Both the position numbers and the translations under genes were made by a program. A stretch of 20,448 nt of DNA from contig CAMPIQ010000061.1 of the NCBI GenBank assembly GCA_946886475.1, positions 1 to 20,448 on the forward strand, given 5' to 3'. Shown here piece after piece: positions 1 to 6,739 of this stretch; position 1 is the first letter of the stretch; the number at the start of each line of letters is the position of its first letter. This DNA comes from an uncultured Chitinophagales bacterium. GTDB taxonomy: Bacteria; Bacteroidota; Bacteroidia; Chitinophagales; Chitinophagaceae. The notes under the pieces are model-generated. The model was not told where the DNA came from. It did not search any database and saw only the letters and a program-made list of their open reading frames with translations.

Positions 1-1
1 A

Positions 2-409
2 AAGAACGGAGGGTTCTCTGAAGCAGATAAGAACATGCTTGTGCACCCGGTGATATCGTCTGGCCAATATTCTTATAAATATATAAATGTAAGAGGATGC
101 CAGCCTGATTCCCGGTCGCTTTTGAACCGGATGAAAAAGCTGATCGCTATCAGGAAAGAATGTCCGGAAATTGGCCTTGGTCAATTAATTATTTTTCATT
201 CAAACAACCCCCGGTTGTTTATTCATTCCTATAAATGGAATGACCGGCAGGTTTATTTCATTCATAATCTTTCAGCTGAGGAGGTAGTATTTGAAAACAA
301 CTATGGATGGGAGATCAATTCACTGCTGGGATCAGAACGCGAAGGCAAAAAAACTTCAGGCCCAATAAAAGGTTTTGAATATAAATGGTTCAGAGTAAAA
401 CTTCAATAA
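2..409 (+). CDS. Trehalose synthase-like GH13 alpha-amylase family protein, C-terminal part (5' truncated)
   Basis: The reading frame is open from the window edge, so this is the last 135 residues of a longer protein; the first methionine at 35 is internal. It begins NGGFSEADKN and continues to LVHPVIS. That fits the stretch of the TreS (maltose alpha-D-glucosyltransferase) family where a conserved NGGFS motif precedes an LVxPVI segment. Residues further on (SLLNRMKKLIAIRKECPEIG) also match this family's typical 'LRKECPEIGWG' region. The remaining ~70 residues resemble the C-terminal beta-sandwich found after the catalytic barrel (VYFIHNLSAEE). Such enzymes interconvert maltose and trehalose or act on related alpha-glucosides. 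The catalytic residues lie upstream and cannot be checked. The stop TAA abuts the ATG of the next gene with no gap, so the two are surely co-transcribed. Family assignment is from remembered motifs; another GH13 subfamily is possible. Confidence 0.8.
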   Translation, partial: KNGGFSEADKNMLVHPVISSGQYSYKYINVRGCQPDSRSLLNRMKKLIAIRKECPEIGLGQLIIFHSNNPRLFIHSYKWNDRQVYFIHNLSAEEVVFENNYGWEINSLLGSEREGKKTSGPIKGFEYKWFRVKLQ

Positions 410-1366
410 ATGTTTGGTTACCATGCGTCTCATGAACAGTTCAGCCCTAAAGCGCTATTGCACTACGTTGCATTGGCAGAGAAAGAAGGATTTTCATGTA
501 TCAGCTGTTCAGATCATTTTCATCCATGGAGTGAAAGACAGGGACAAAGTGGATTTTCCTTTGCATGGCTGGGAGCTGCCATGAATGTTTCCCTGCTTCC
601 TTTTGGGGTGGTTTGCGCACCCGGCCAAAGGTATCATCCTGCAATAATTGCACAAGCCGCTGCAACACTTCAGCAAATGTTTCCTTCAAGATTTTGGATG
701 GCCCTGGGAAGCGGCGAGGCATTGAACGAATGCATAACAGGAGATATCTGGCCTGGTAAGGAAGAAAGAAACAAGCGTTTACTGGAGTCGGTTCAGGTCA
801 TCAAAAATTTGTTTTCAGGTGAAAGGATAACTTATCATGGTAGAATAAAAATTGAACAAGCCAGACTATACACACTGCCTGAAATACCTCCTTTAATCCT
901 GGGTGCGGCATTAACGGTTCCTACCGCCAGGTGGATGGGCAGTTGGGCCGATGGACTGATAACAGCACACAGGCCTTTTGAAGAGCTAAAAGAAATAGTT
1001 GATGCGTTCAGGAACAATGGTGGCCACGGCAAACCTGTTTATCTGAAACTTCAATTATCCTATGCACGTAATGAACGGGAAGCGATGGAGGGTGCATATG
1101 ACCAATGGCGCAATAATGTTTTACCAGGGCTGGTGCTGGCTGAAATAAGCAGGGTTGAACAATTTGATGAACTCGGAAAACATGTTCAGCCAGAAGAATT
1201 AAGGGAAACCGTTTGTATATCATCCAACCTTCAAACTCATATTGAATGGATCAAAAAGGATATGGAGCTGGGATTTAAAAAGATCTTTCTACATAATGTG
1301 AACAGACAGCAGGAATTATTCATACATGAGTTTGGAAGAAAGGTGTTACCGCAATTACTCTCATAA
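410..1366 (+). CDS. LLM-class flavin-dependent oxidoreductase (TIGR03885-like, non-F420)
   Basis: A 318-residue luciferase-like monooxygenase-fold protein. It starts MFGYHASHEQFSP, and residues 34-40 read SDHFHPW, the substrate/cofactor-side motif common to F420- and FMN-dependent members. Other family-like stretches are GVVCAPGQRYHPAIIAQAAA, ALGSGEALNE and the (beta/alpha)8 barrel end at FLHNVNRQQE. The protein resembles the relatives of F420-dependent enzymes that occur in lineages lacking F420 (TIGR03885, presumed to use a flavin). Substrate is unknown. The ATG follows the previous stop directly, and the Nramp-like gene starts 2 bases after this stop, so all three form one operon. The neighbouring trehalose synthase-like gene hints at sugar or stress metabolism, but that is inference. 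No truncation or missing region is seen. Confidence 0.85.
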   Translation: MFGYHASHEQFSPKALLHYVALAEKEGFSCISCSDHFHPWSERQGQSGFSFAWLGAAMNVSLLPFGVVCAPGQRYHPAIIAQAAATLQQMFPSRFWMALGSGEALNECITGDIWPGKEERNKRLLESVQVIKNLFSGERITYHGRIKIEQARLYTLPEIPPLILGAALTVPTARWMGSWADGLITAHRPFEELKEIVDAFRNNGGHGKPVYLKLQLSYARNEREAMEGAYDQWRNNVLPGLVLAEISRVEQFDELGKHVQPEELRETVCISSNLQTHIEWIKKDMELGFKKIFLHNVNRQQELFIHEFGRKVLPQLLS

Positions 1367-1368
1367 CT

Positions 1369-2742
1369 ATGCAAAAAGAAAAAGAAAATCCCGTGATTCC
1401 TGAACCGCCAAAAGGTAAACGCATGCTTGCCTGGCTGGGCCCCGGATTTTTGTGGATGGTATCAGCTGCAGGTTCCGGCGAATTATTATTTACACCGAGG
1501 GTAGGTTCCATGTACGGTTATACATTACTGTGGGCATTATTTGCAGCCGTAATGCTTAAGTTTTTTATCAACAGGGAAATTGGAAGGTTTGCAGTTTGCA
1601 CGGGGCGGTCGGTGATAGACGGATTTGCAAGTTTACATGGCTCATTTAAATGGTCTTTATGGATCATATTAATACCCCAATTACTGGTAGCAGTAATATC
1701 AATTGCCGGATTAGGTGGTGGCGCAGCTACAGCCTTAACGCTTATGCTCCCTGGTGATATACTCATCTGGATGATTGTGTCGGTGGTGCTGGCTACTGCA
1801 TTGGTGGTTTGGGGAAAATATAAAGGAGTTGAAAAAGCTTCAGTCATACTTGCATCAGCATTGGCCATTGCTTCCATTACTGCAGCCATTATTGTGGCTC
1901 CTTCATTCAACGACCTTGCATCAGGTATGAAACCTAGGGTGCCGGCTGAGACCAAAATAGAAGAAATACTTCCCTGGCTGGGATTCATGATGTCCGGGGC
2001 AGCAGGACTCATGTGGTATTCATTCTGGATCCCCCAAAAAAAATATGGAATGGCAGGCGCTAAAGGTCACCAAACAGACAGCAGTGTGGCATTGCCTGAT
2101 GTACGATCATTACCTGTAACAGAAAAGAAAAAACTAAAAGGGTGGATCAGGATGATGAGCCTGGATACAACCACTGCTGTAATAGGTACCGTGATCATCA
2201 CCCTTTCATTTTTGATATTAGGAACAGAACTACTAAAACCAAAGGGTCTTGTACCTGAAGAAAATAAAGTGGCAGAAACGCTTGGACAAATATTGGGCAG
2301 TCTTTGGGGACCTGTAGGCTTCTGGTTCATGATCGTCAGTGTTTTTATTGGATTCTGGGATACCGTGTTGTCGGACCAGGATGGGCACAGCCGCGTTTTT
2401 ACCAGCGGAACAAAACATTTGATGGGAAAAAAATTAAAAGGCAGGTGGTCGGATGAAAAATTCCTCAAAAGGCTTTTCGTGATCGTGGTGCTCACCATCA
2501 TTCCTGTCATTCTATATATTGTAACAGGTAATCCGGTTGAACTGTTAAAACTTTCAGGCGCTATAGAAGCTGCGCATATACCGGTTGTTACAGGTCTCGT
2601 ACTTTATCTGAACTGGAAAACCCTTCCCAAAGACCTGCAACCATCTACAGCTACCTGGATCATTACCATCATAGCAGGCTTATTTTTCGCGGCTTTTGCG
2701 ATGGTATTCATTTTACAGGTGATGGGTGTGATCAGTTTATAA
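1369..2742 (+). CDS. Divergent Nramp-family metal ion transporter-like membrane protein
   Basis: A 457-residue polytopic inner-membrane protein with about 11 hydrophobic segments. The opening (LGPGFLWMVSAAGSGELLF, residues 23-41) matches the Nramp family GPGF start of transmembrane helix 1. A conserved family-like EIGRFAVCTGRS follows helix 2. Canonical Nramp transporters bind Mn2+/Fe2+ through DPGN in helix 1 and a Met-Pro-His motif in helix 6. Here the equivalent positions read AGSGE (34-38) and GAAGLMWYSFW (210-220), so those ligands are absent. Transport of a different ion, or of something else, is therefore possible. A charged loop around residues 222-255 separates helices 6 and 7. It is the last gene of the operon beginning upstream of the window. 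Its stop shares the palindrome TTATAA with the stop of the convergent MDR gene, a 6-base overlap. Confidence 0.75.
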   Translation: MQKEKENPVIPEPPKGKRMLAWLGPGFLWMVSAAGSGELLFTPRVGSMYGYTLLWALFAAVMLKFFINREIGRFAVCTGRSVIDGFASLHGSFKWSLWIILIPQLLVAVISIAGLGGGAATALTLMLPGDILIWMIVSVVLATALVVWGKYKGVEKASVILASALAIASITAAIIVAPSFNDLASGMKPRVPAETKIEEILPWLGFMMSGAAGLMWYSFWIPQKKYGMAGAKGHQTDSSVALPDVRSLPVTEKKKLKGWIRMMSLDTTTAVIGTVIITLSFLILGTELLKPKGLVPEENKVAETLGQILGSLWGPVGFWFMIVSVFIGFWDTVLSDQDGHSRVFTSGTKHLMGKKLKGRWSDEKFLKRLFVIVVLTIIPVILYIVTGNPVELLKLSGAIEAAHIPVVTGLVLYLNWKTLPKDLQPSTATWIITIIAGLFFAAFAMVFILQVMGVISL

Positions 2743-3705
2743 ATTTTGATCGCTTTCCCAAACCATTGCAACCTTACCACGAGTACGCATGGCCTCAATG
2801 TATGTTATGGCTGCAGGGATTTCTTTATAGGAGAAAGTCTTTTCGATATGGGGCCTGACCTTTCCTTCCTGGATCAATAAAGCCAGCATATTCAGATCAC
2901 TGGTGTTTGCCTCTGCGGTAAATTGGGCCAAAGGGAATTTGCTGACAGCCTTATTCAATAATACTGAGATCATATGTCCCATAGTAGTAAATCCAACCAT
3001 AACACCACGTTGTCCCATACGCTTGTAGTCTTTATGTGAAAGATTTCCATTCACGTCAATTACAAGATCATATTTTCCATTGTGTTCATGAATGTTTTCT
3101 GTGTCGTATGCGATCACTTCGCGGGCACCTAAGGACCTTACAAAATCAACATTTTTACCGGAACAAACAGCGGTTACTTCAGCACCATAAGCTTTTGCAA
3201 TCTGTACTGCAAAATGACCAACACCGCCTGAAGAACCATTGATCAGAACCTTTTCCCCTTTTTTAAGTTTACCATGGGTGACAATTGCCTGCAGGGCTGT
3301 AAGACCTGCAACCGGCACACTTGCCATTTGCCGAAAATCAAAACCCTCAGGCATTAGGGCACAAACATTGGCAGGCACACAAGTCCATTCGGCAAATGCT
3401 CCACCATTTAGTGTTTCACCAAATACACGGTCACCGGCTTTGAATTGCGTTACATTCTTTCCAATGGCTTCTACAATCCCCGCAAAATCAGCTCCCGGAA
3501 TTTTGTATTGATCACCGGGATTGAACAAACCAAATGTAAACCTTGCAAAAAAAGGCTCACCGCGAATGATATGCCAGTCGGCAGGATTGGCTGAATTAGC
3601 CCGGATCCTGACCAGGATATGGTCATCTTTTATTACCGGTTTTGCTACTTCTTCAAACCGGAGTATTTCCGGTGCGCCATATTTAGTTCTGGTAAATGCT
3701 TTCAT
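2737..3705 (-). CDS. Zinc-independent MDR NAD(P)-dependent alcohol dehydrogenase / quinone oxidoreductase-like protein
   Basis: A 322-residue medium-chain dehydrogenase/reductase. The N-terminal GroES-like domain shows IPGADFAGIVEAIGKNV at residues 69-85 and FKAGDRVFGE. The Rossmann domain has NGSSGGVGHFAVQIAKAYG (156-174), the nucleotide-binding stretch typical of zeta-crystallin/quinone oxidoreductase-like members. The catalytic-zinc cysteine/histidine set of true alcohol dehydrogenases is not apparent, which favours a zinc-free, NADPH-dependent reductase of quinones or enones. The frame extends upstream to an ATG at 3765. The start at 3705 (MKAFTRTKYGAPEIL) is preferred because this family normally begins there and the extra 20 residues are low-complexity. 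It lies 112 bases downstream of the thioredoxin-reductase-like gene on the same strand and may share its transcript. Substrate unknown. Confidence 0.88.
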   Translation of the reverse strand: MKAFTRTKYGAPEILRFEEVAKPVIKDDHILVRIRANSANPADWHIIRGEPFFARFTFGLFNPGDQYKIPGADFAGIVEAIGKNVTQFKAGDRVFGETLNGGAFAEWTCVPANVCALMPEGFDFRQMASVPVAGLTALQAIVTHGKLKKGEKVLINGSSGGVGHFAVQIAKAYGAEVTAVCSGKNVDFVRSLGAREVIAYDTENIHEHNGKYDLVIDVNGNLSHKDYKRMGQRGVMVGFTTMGHMISVLLNKAVSKFPLAQFTAEANTSDLNMLALLIQEGKVRPHIEKTFSYKEIPAAITYIEAMRTRGKVAMVWESDQNL

Positions 3706-3817
3706 AATATTATTTTCTTTCAAAAATGTATTTGTTTTTAATTGCTTATTACTCCGGCTGTTCATGTTTTACTTCCATATGATTGGAGCTTTAACCATTT
3801 CCGGATTTTGTAAATCT

Positions 3818-4726
3818 TTAAAAGGCTTCTTCAACCAGTTCCATATTGACCATCATTCCCGCTGTTGTTCCCAGGGCCACAGCATTTGCCACAGTGCGCA
3901 TACGGGAAGTATTATCACCACAGGCAAAAACACCCTGGACCGTTGTTTTTTGTAAGGCGTCAGTTCTTATGAAACCTTCATCCGTTATTTCACAGCCAAG
4001 CAACCGGGGAACATCGGAATGCTGTACAAAAGGAAGGCGGGCATACAATACTTCCAGTTCTGCTATAGAGCCGTCCTTGAAAACAATATTTTTGATTGAC
4101 CCATTTTGCTGATCAAACAGTTCTATCTCCTTTTCAACAATATTGATATGATGCTTTAGCAGTTTTTCTCTTTGTTGCCCGGTGAGTAGTGATCTGCCAT
4201 TCGTGTAAAGAGTAAGGTCATTTGTCCAGTTAGAAATCAGGGATGAAAATTCAAATCCCCTGTCCTCATTGGCAAGTATGCCGGTTTTCTTAAATCGCAT
4301 TTCATAACCATGACAATATGGACAATGGAGCACCGATATACCCCAACATGCAGCAAAGCCTGGTATATCGGGCATTGTATCTTTAATGCCTGTTGCAAAA
4401 ACCAGTTTTTTTGCTAAATAGGTTTCACCTGTTTGTACCTGTATTTCAAATCCATTTTGTTTTTTAGTTCCAGCTGAAACAGAAGCATCAAGAAATGAAA
4501 CCGTATCATACCTGCTCACCTGCTGCTTTGCGATGGTGGCGATTTCACCCGGTGATCTACCGTCATTCGTCAAAAAGTTGTGCGAATGCGGTGTTTGTTT
4601 ATTGCAGGCATTTCCATTATCAATGATCAAAACCTTTCTCAAGGCCCTGCCCAATGCCATGCCGGCAGCCAGCCCCGAATAACTGCCGCCAACAATTATA
4701 ACTTCGTAATGTTTATCTGATCTCAT
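3818..4726 (-). CDS. FAD-dependent oxidoreductase, thioredoxin reductase-like with CPYC motif
   Basis: A 302-residue flavoprotein, close to the usual length of low-molecular-weight thioredoxin reductases. The FAD dinucleotide motif is at residues 10-18 (IIVGGSYSG). A redox-active CxxC pair is C135 and C138 in HCPYCHGYE. The second FAD contact GVFACGD is at 265-271, followed by ANAVALGTTAGMMVN. The second, NADPH-binding Rossmann motif is degenerate: residues 148-155 read TGILANED, not GxGxxA. This resembles the TrxR-like family that includes the dithiol oxidases of fungal gliotoxin and bacterial holomycin pathways, as well as many uncharacterised bacterial proteins. Electron donor and acceptor are therefore uncertain. 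It sits between a small membrane protein and an MDR reductase on the same strand, downstream of an AraC regulator, consistent with an inducible redox cassette. Confidence 0.85.
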   Translation of the reverse strand: MRSDKHYEVIIVGGSYSGLAAGMALGRALRKVLIIDNGNACNKQTPHSHNFLTNDGRSPGEIATIAKQQVSRYDTVSFLDASVSAGTKKQNGFEIQVQTGETYLAKKLVFATGIKDTMPDIPGFAACWGISVLHCPYCHGYEMRFKKTGILANEDRGFEFSSLISNWTNDLTLYTNGRSLLTGQQREKLLKHHINIVEKEIELFDQQNGSIKNIVFKDGSIAELEVLYARLPFVQHSDVPRLLGCEITDEGFIRTDALQKTTVQGVFACGDNTSRMRTVANAVALGTTAGMMVNMELVEEAF

Positions 4727-4837
4727 TGTTTTTATTCAGGCTTTGATTTAAAAAGATGAAGGCCATTCTGCATGTAACCATTTACAACTGAAATACAGTT
4801 CCATGCTGGTATCCTGCTTGGTTTCCGGAATCATAGG

Positions 4838-5062
4838 TTATTTTGACCGGCCTTTTTTTGTTATGCCACGAATAAAGAAATCCACCAGGGGCACGCCTAT
4901 AAACATCATCCATGGCACCAGGGTAATGGTAAGAATGAATGTACGCTGATAAAGTGCCAGGGAAGATAATTGATGTCCGAAAAGAAAAAGAAATAATGTA
5001 ATAGATGGGTAGATCACCATCCAGATCTTGAGAGACATAAAGAGTCTTGCATTTACTTTCAT
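4838..5062 (-). CDS. Small two-helix inner membrane protein
   Basis: A 74-residue protein with two predicted transmembrane segments, about residues 10-31 (SLKIWMVIYPSITLFLFLF) and 41-64 (FILTITLVPWMMFIGVPLVD). It ends in a short basic tail (ITKKGRSK). The pattern YPSITLFL...LYQRTFILTITLVPWMMFIGVPL resembles, from memory, the C-terminal membrane module found after the catalytic domain in some antibiotic-biosynthesis-monooxygenase (ABM) proteins. Here it stands alone. No function is claimed. It lies 89 bases downstream of the AraC regulator gene and 111 bases upstream of the thioredoxin-reductase-like gene, all on the - strand. A consensus-like -7 box (TACTTTTG) sits about 33 bases upstream of its start, so it may begin a transcript of its own. 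Confidence 0.7.
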   Translation of the reverse strand: MKVNARLFMSLKIWMVIYPSITLFLFLFGHQLSSLALYQRTFILTITLVPWMMFIGVPLVDFFIRGITKKGRSK

Positions 5063-5094
5063 GCTGATTGGTTTTTTAATTATTTAATTCATCA

Positions 5095-5102
5095 CAAAAG
5101 TA
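5095..5102 (-). promoter_or_regulatory. Candidate Bacteroidota -7 promoter box (TACTTTTG)
   Basis: Read on the - strand, TACTTTTG fits the Bacteroidota housekeeping -7 consensus TAnnTTTG. It ends 32 bases before the start of the small membrane protein gene (start at 5062), a plausible spacing for a short leader. No matching -33 TTG lies 17-23 bases upstream, so support is only partial. If real, the three genes downstream have a promoter separate from that of the AraC gene, and the AraC protein could act there. Confidence 0.35.
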
Positions 5103-5151
5103 GAATTGAGTGCAGGGGCCATGGTAGGATATTCATCAATTTAGGCAGGAT

Positions 5152-6006
5152 TTATTTGAAATTCTTCCGGAACGCTTCCGGTGAATGGCCTGTATGTTTT
5201 TTAAAGAACCTGATAAAATAGGAAACATCCTCATAACCTAAATGATCCCCTATATCCTTTATCTGACCGGATGTGGCAAGTAAATATCTTTTAGCCTCCA
5301 GAATAATTTGTTCGTTAATAAGATCCGAAACGGTTTTACCAACTGTGCGCTTTGTTATGGCATTCAGCTGGTATGAGGACAAACTTAGCAAACCGGCATA
5401 TTGGGTAACATTTTTCATATGTGCAATATTGGCTTCCAGTAACCCGATAAACTCCTCATAACGGTCCTGGGTATAGCCAATATTTGCCTGTGCATTGGTT
5501 TGAGGATCCAGGCTTTGCCGGATATATTCTATAAAGAAAAGGTCAAGGTTTGCTTTTATAGCTTCGATATAACCTTCGCGCTTTGTAGTAAATTCTTCGA
5601 ATACATTGGATAAGGTGGAATGCATTTTTAAAAAACCTTCAGATTCCGTTTTACAATAATTCCTGCCTGAAGCTTTTTTCCATCTTTTGTCCGTAATGGT
5701 ATTTTTCGCCTGATAAAAGAAAAGATCAAACTCCATCAAAAAACCTGTGCTCTCTGCATTCAGTTCCAGTCTGTGCACCTGGCCCGGACGAAGGATAAAC
5801 ACAGAATGATCCTGTATCTCATATTTTATGAAGTCTATTTCATGAAAACCTTTTCCTTTATGCAGCGCAAGCACAAAAAAGAAATCGTGTTTATGAAGGT
5901 CGTGAACCAGGTCGTTTCCATTCAACACCTGTTTAAGATCGCGGATACTGAACCGGCCGGCATTAAGCGTTTGGGCAATTTTTCTGACCGGTATGGTTTT
6001 CATCAA
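5152..6006 (-). CDS. AraC-family transcriptional regulator with cupin sensor domain
   Basis: A 284-residue protein. The N-terminal half is a cupin-like ligand-sensing domain with HKHDFFFVLALHKGKG at 38-53 and SVFILRPGQVHRLEL at 68-82, typical of AraC regulators. The C-terminal ~100 residues form the double helix-turn-helix domain, ending with the family hallmark LGYEDVSYFIRFFKKHTG then HSPEAFRKNF. Two methionines (6006 and 6003) are adjacent, and either may be the start. It lies upstream of, and on the same strand as, the small membrane protein, the thioredoxin-reductase-like gene and the MDR gene, which are its likely targets. It is transcribed divergently from the copper-storage protein gene across a 241-base intergenic region. 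Ligand unknown; neighbouring redox enzymes suggest an electrophile or redox-cycling compound, which is inference. Confidence 0.92.
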   Translation of the reverse strand: MMKTIPVRKIAQTLNAGRFSIRDLKQVLNGNDLVHDLHKHDFFFVLALHKGKGFHEIDFIKYEIQDHSVFILRPGQVHRLELNAESTGFLMEFDLFFYQAKNTITDKRWKKASGRNYCKTESEGFLKMHSTLSNVFEEFTTKREGYIEAIKANLDLFFIEYIRQSLDPQTNAQANIGYTQDRYEEFIGLLEANIAHMKNVTQYAGLLSLSSYQLNAITKRTVGKTVSDLINEQIILEAKRYLLATSGQIKDIGDHLGYEDVSYFIRFFKKHTGHSPEAFRKNFK

Positions 6007-6247
6007 TGAAGTTTGTTCAGGTGAACCAGACCCTGCAATTTACCTGTTAATATTTCAACGGCAAACTATAATAGAAACCACTCAACCGGAATGGCTGTAC
6101 CTATATAATTACCTCATGGTTTGTATTGTGGTGGCTCACTGATCAGGTAGTTTGAAAGATCATAAGTACATGCTCCTTACCGCAACAAAAGGAATAGCCG
6201 AACTTTATATAGATAGAAAGTAATTTCTAACCTTTAATCTTTAAGCT

Positions 6248-6592
6248 ATGGCACATAACCAAATGTATCAGTCATGCATAGACGCCTGCCTGCGTTGCGC
6301 CTCAATTTGTAACCATTGCGCATCCGCCTGTTTACAGGAAGAAGATGTGAAAATGATGGCCCGTTGTATTCAACTCGATATGGAGTGTGCGGCAATTTGT
6401 TATGCGGCAGCCCAGGTAATGAGCATGAACGGACAGTATGCCGAAGAATTATGCCGGGTATGTGCAGATATTTGTTTTGCCTGCGGTGAAGAATGTGAAA
6501 GACATTCAAAAATGGAACACTGCAGGGAGTGCGCGGAAGCCTGCCGGCAGTGTGCAGAAGAATGCAGGAAAATGGCAAATGCTACGGTTTGA
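6248..6592 (+). CDS. Cytosolic copper storage protein-like four-helix bundle (Csp/DUF326)
   Basis: A 114-residue protein with 19 cysteines and no signal peptide. Cysteines recur in CxxxCxxC spacing on each helix: residues 10-26 hold C10, C14, C17, C21, C24 and C28, and a second dense run reads CRVCADICFACGEEC, followed by CRECAEACRQCAEEC. This is the pattern of the DUF326/Csp family, in which thiols line the core of a four-helix bundle and bind many Cu(I) ions. Secreted Csp1 proteins carry a Tat signal and about 13 Cys. Cytosolic Csp3 proteins lack a signal and have about 18, so this one is Csp3-like. Its gene is monocistronic, divergent from the AraC regulator, and followed within 8 bases by a strong terminator. 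No copper ATPase, CopZ or CueR gene lies in the window. Metal specificity is inferred from the family. Confidence 0.92.
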   Translation: MAHNQMYQSCIDACLRCASICNHCASACLQEEDVKMMARCIQLDMECAAICYAAAQVMSMNGQYAEELCRVCADICFACGEECERHSKMEHCRECAEACRQCAEECRKMANATV

Positions 6593-6599
6593 TAACAAT

Positions 6600-6633
6600 G
6601 AGGCTGTCGCAAATCCAGCGATGGCCTCTTTTT
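6600..6633 (+). terminator. Rho-independent terminator after the copper storage gene
   Basis: The left arm GAGGCTGTCGC (6600-6610) pairs with the right arm GCGATGGCCTC (6618-6628). This gives an 11-bp stem with two internal G-U wobbles and a 7-base loop, followed directly by five T residues. It starts 8 bases after the stop codon of the Csp-like gene, so that gene most likely has its own transcript end here. Confidence 0.85.
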
Positions 6634-6641
6634 GAATTCAA

Positions 6642-6692
6642 CATAAAGCAATCATTTTTGCCTGGTTACAGGGTAAAAGTGATGATTTTATG
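6642..6692 (-). terminator. Long inverted repeat between convergent genes, possible - strand terminator
   Basis: CATAAA (6642-6647) pairs with TTTATG (6687-6692). ATCATTTTTGCC (6651-6662) pairs with GGTAAAAGTGAT (6672-6683) with two wobbles on one strand. A symmetric 3-base internal loop separates the two stems and a 9-base loop closes the hairpin. It lies downstream of the sulfatase-fold gene (- strand, stop at 6740), next to the Csp terminator. On the - strand the stem is AT-rich and not followed by a strong T run, so a role in termination or mRNA 3' end protection is plausible but unproven. Confidence 0.5.
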
Positions 6693-6739
6693 CTGATAAC
6701 TTAACCATGTAGTTTATCAATAATACAAAGGCTATCCGC

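Noticed and set aside
3706..3765. Longer N-terminus for the MDR gene starting at 3765.
   Set aside because: The extra 20 residues are Lys/Asn-rich and unlike the family, which begins MKAxxxTKYG. The start at 3705 is preferred.
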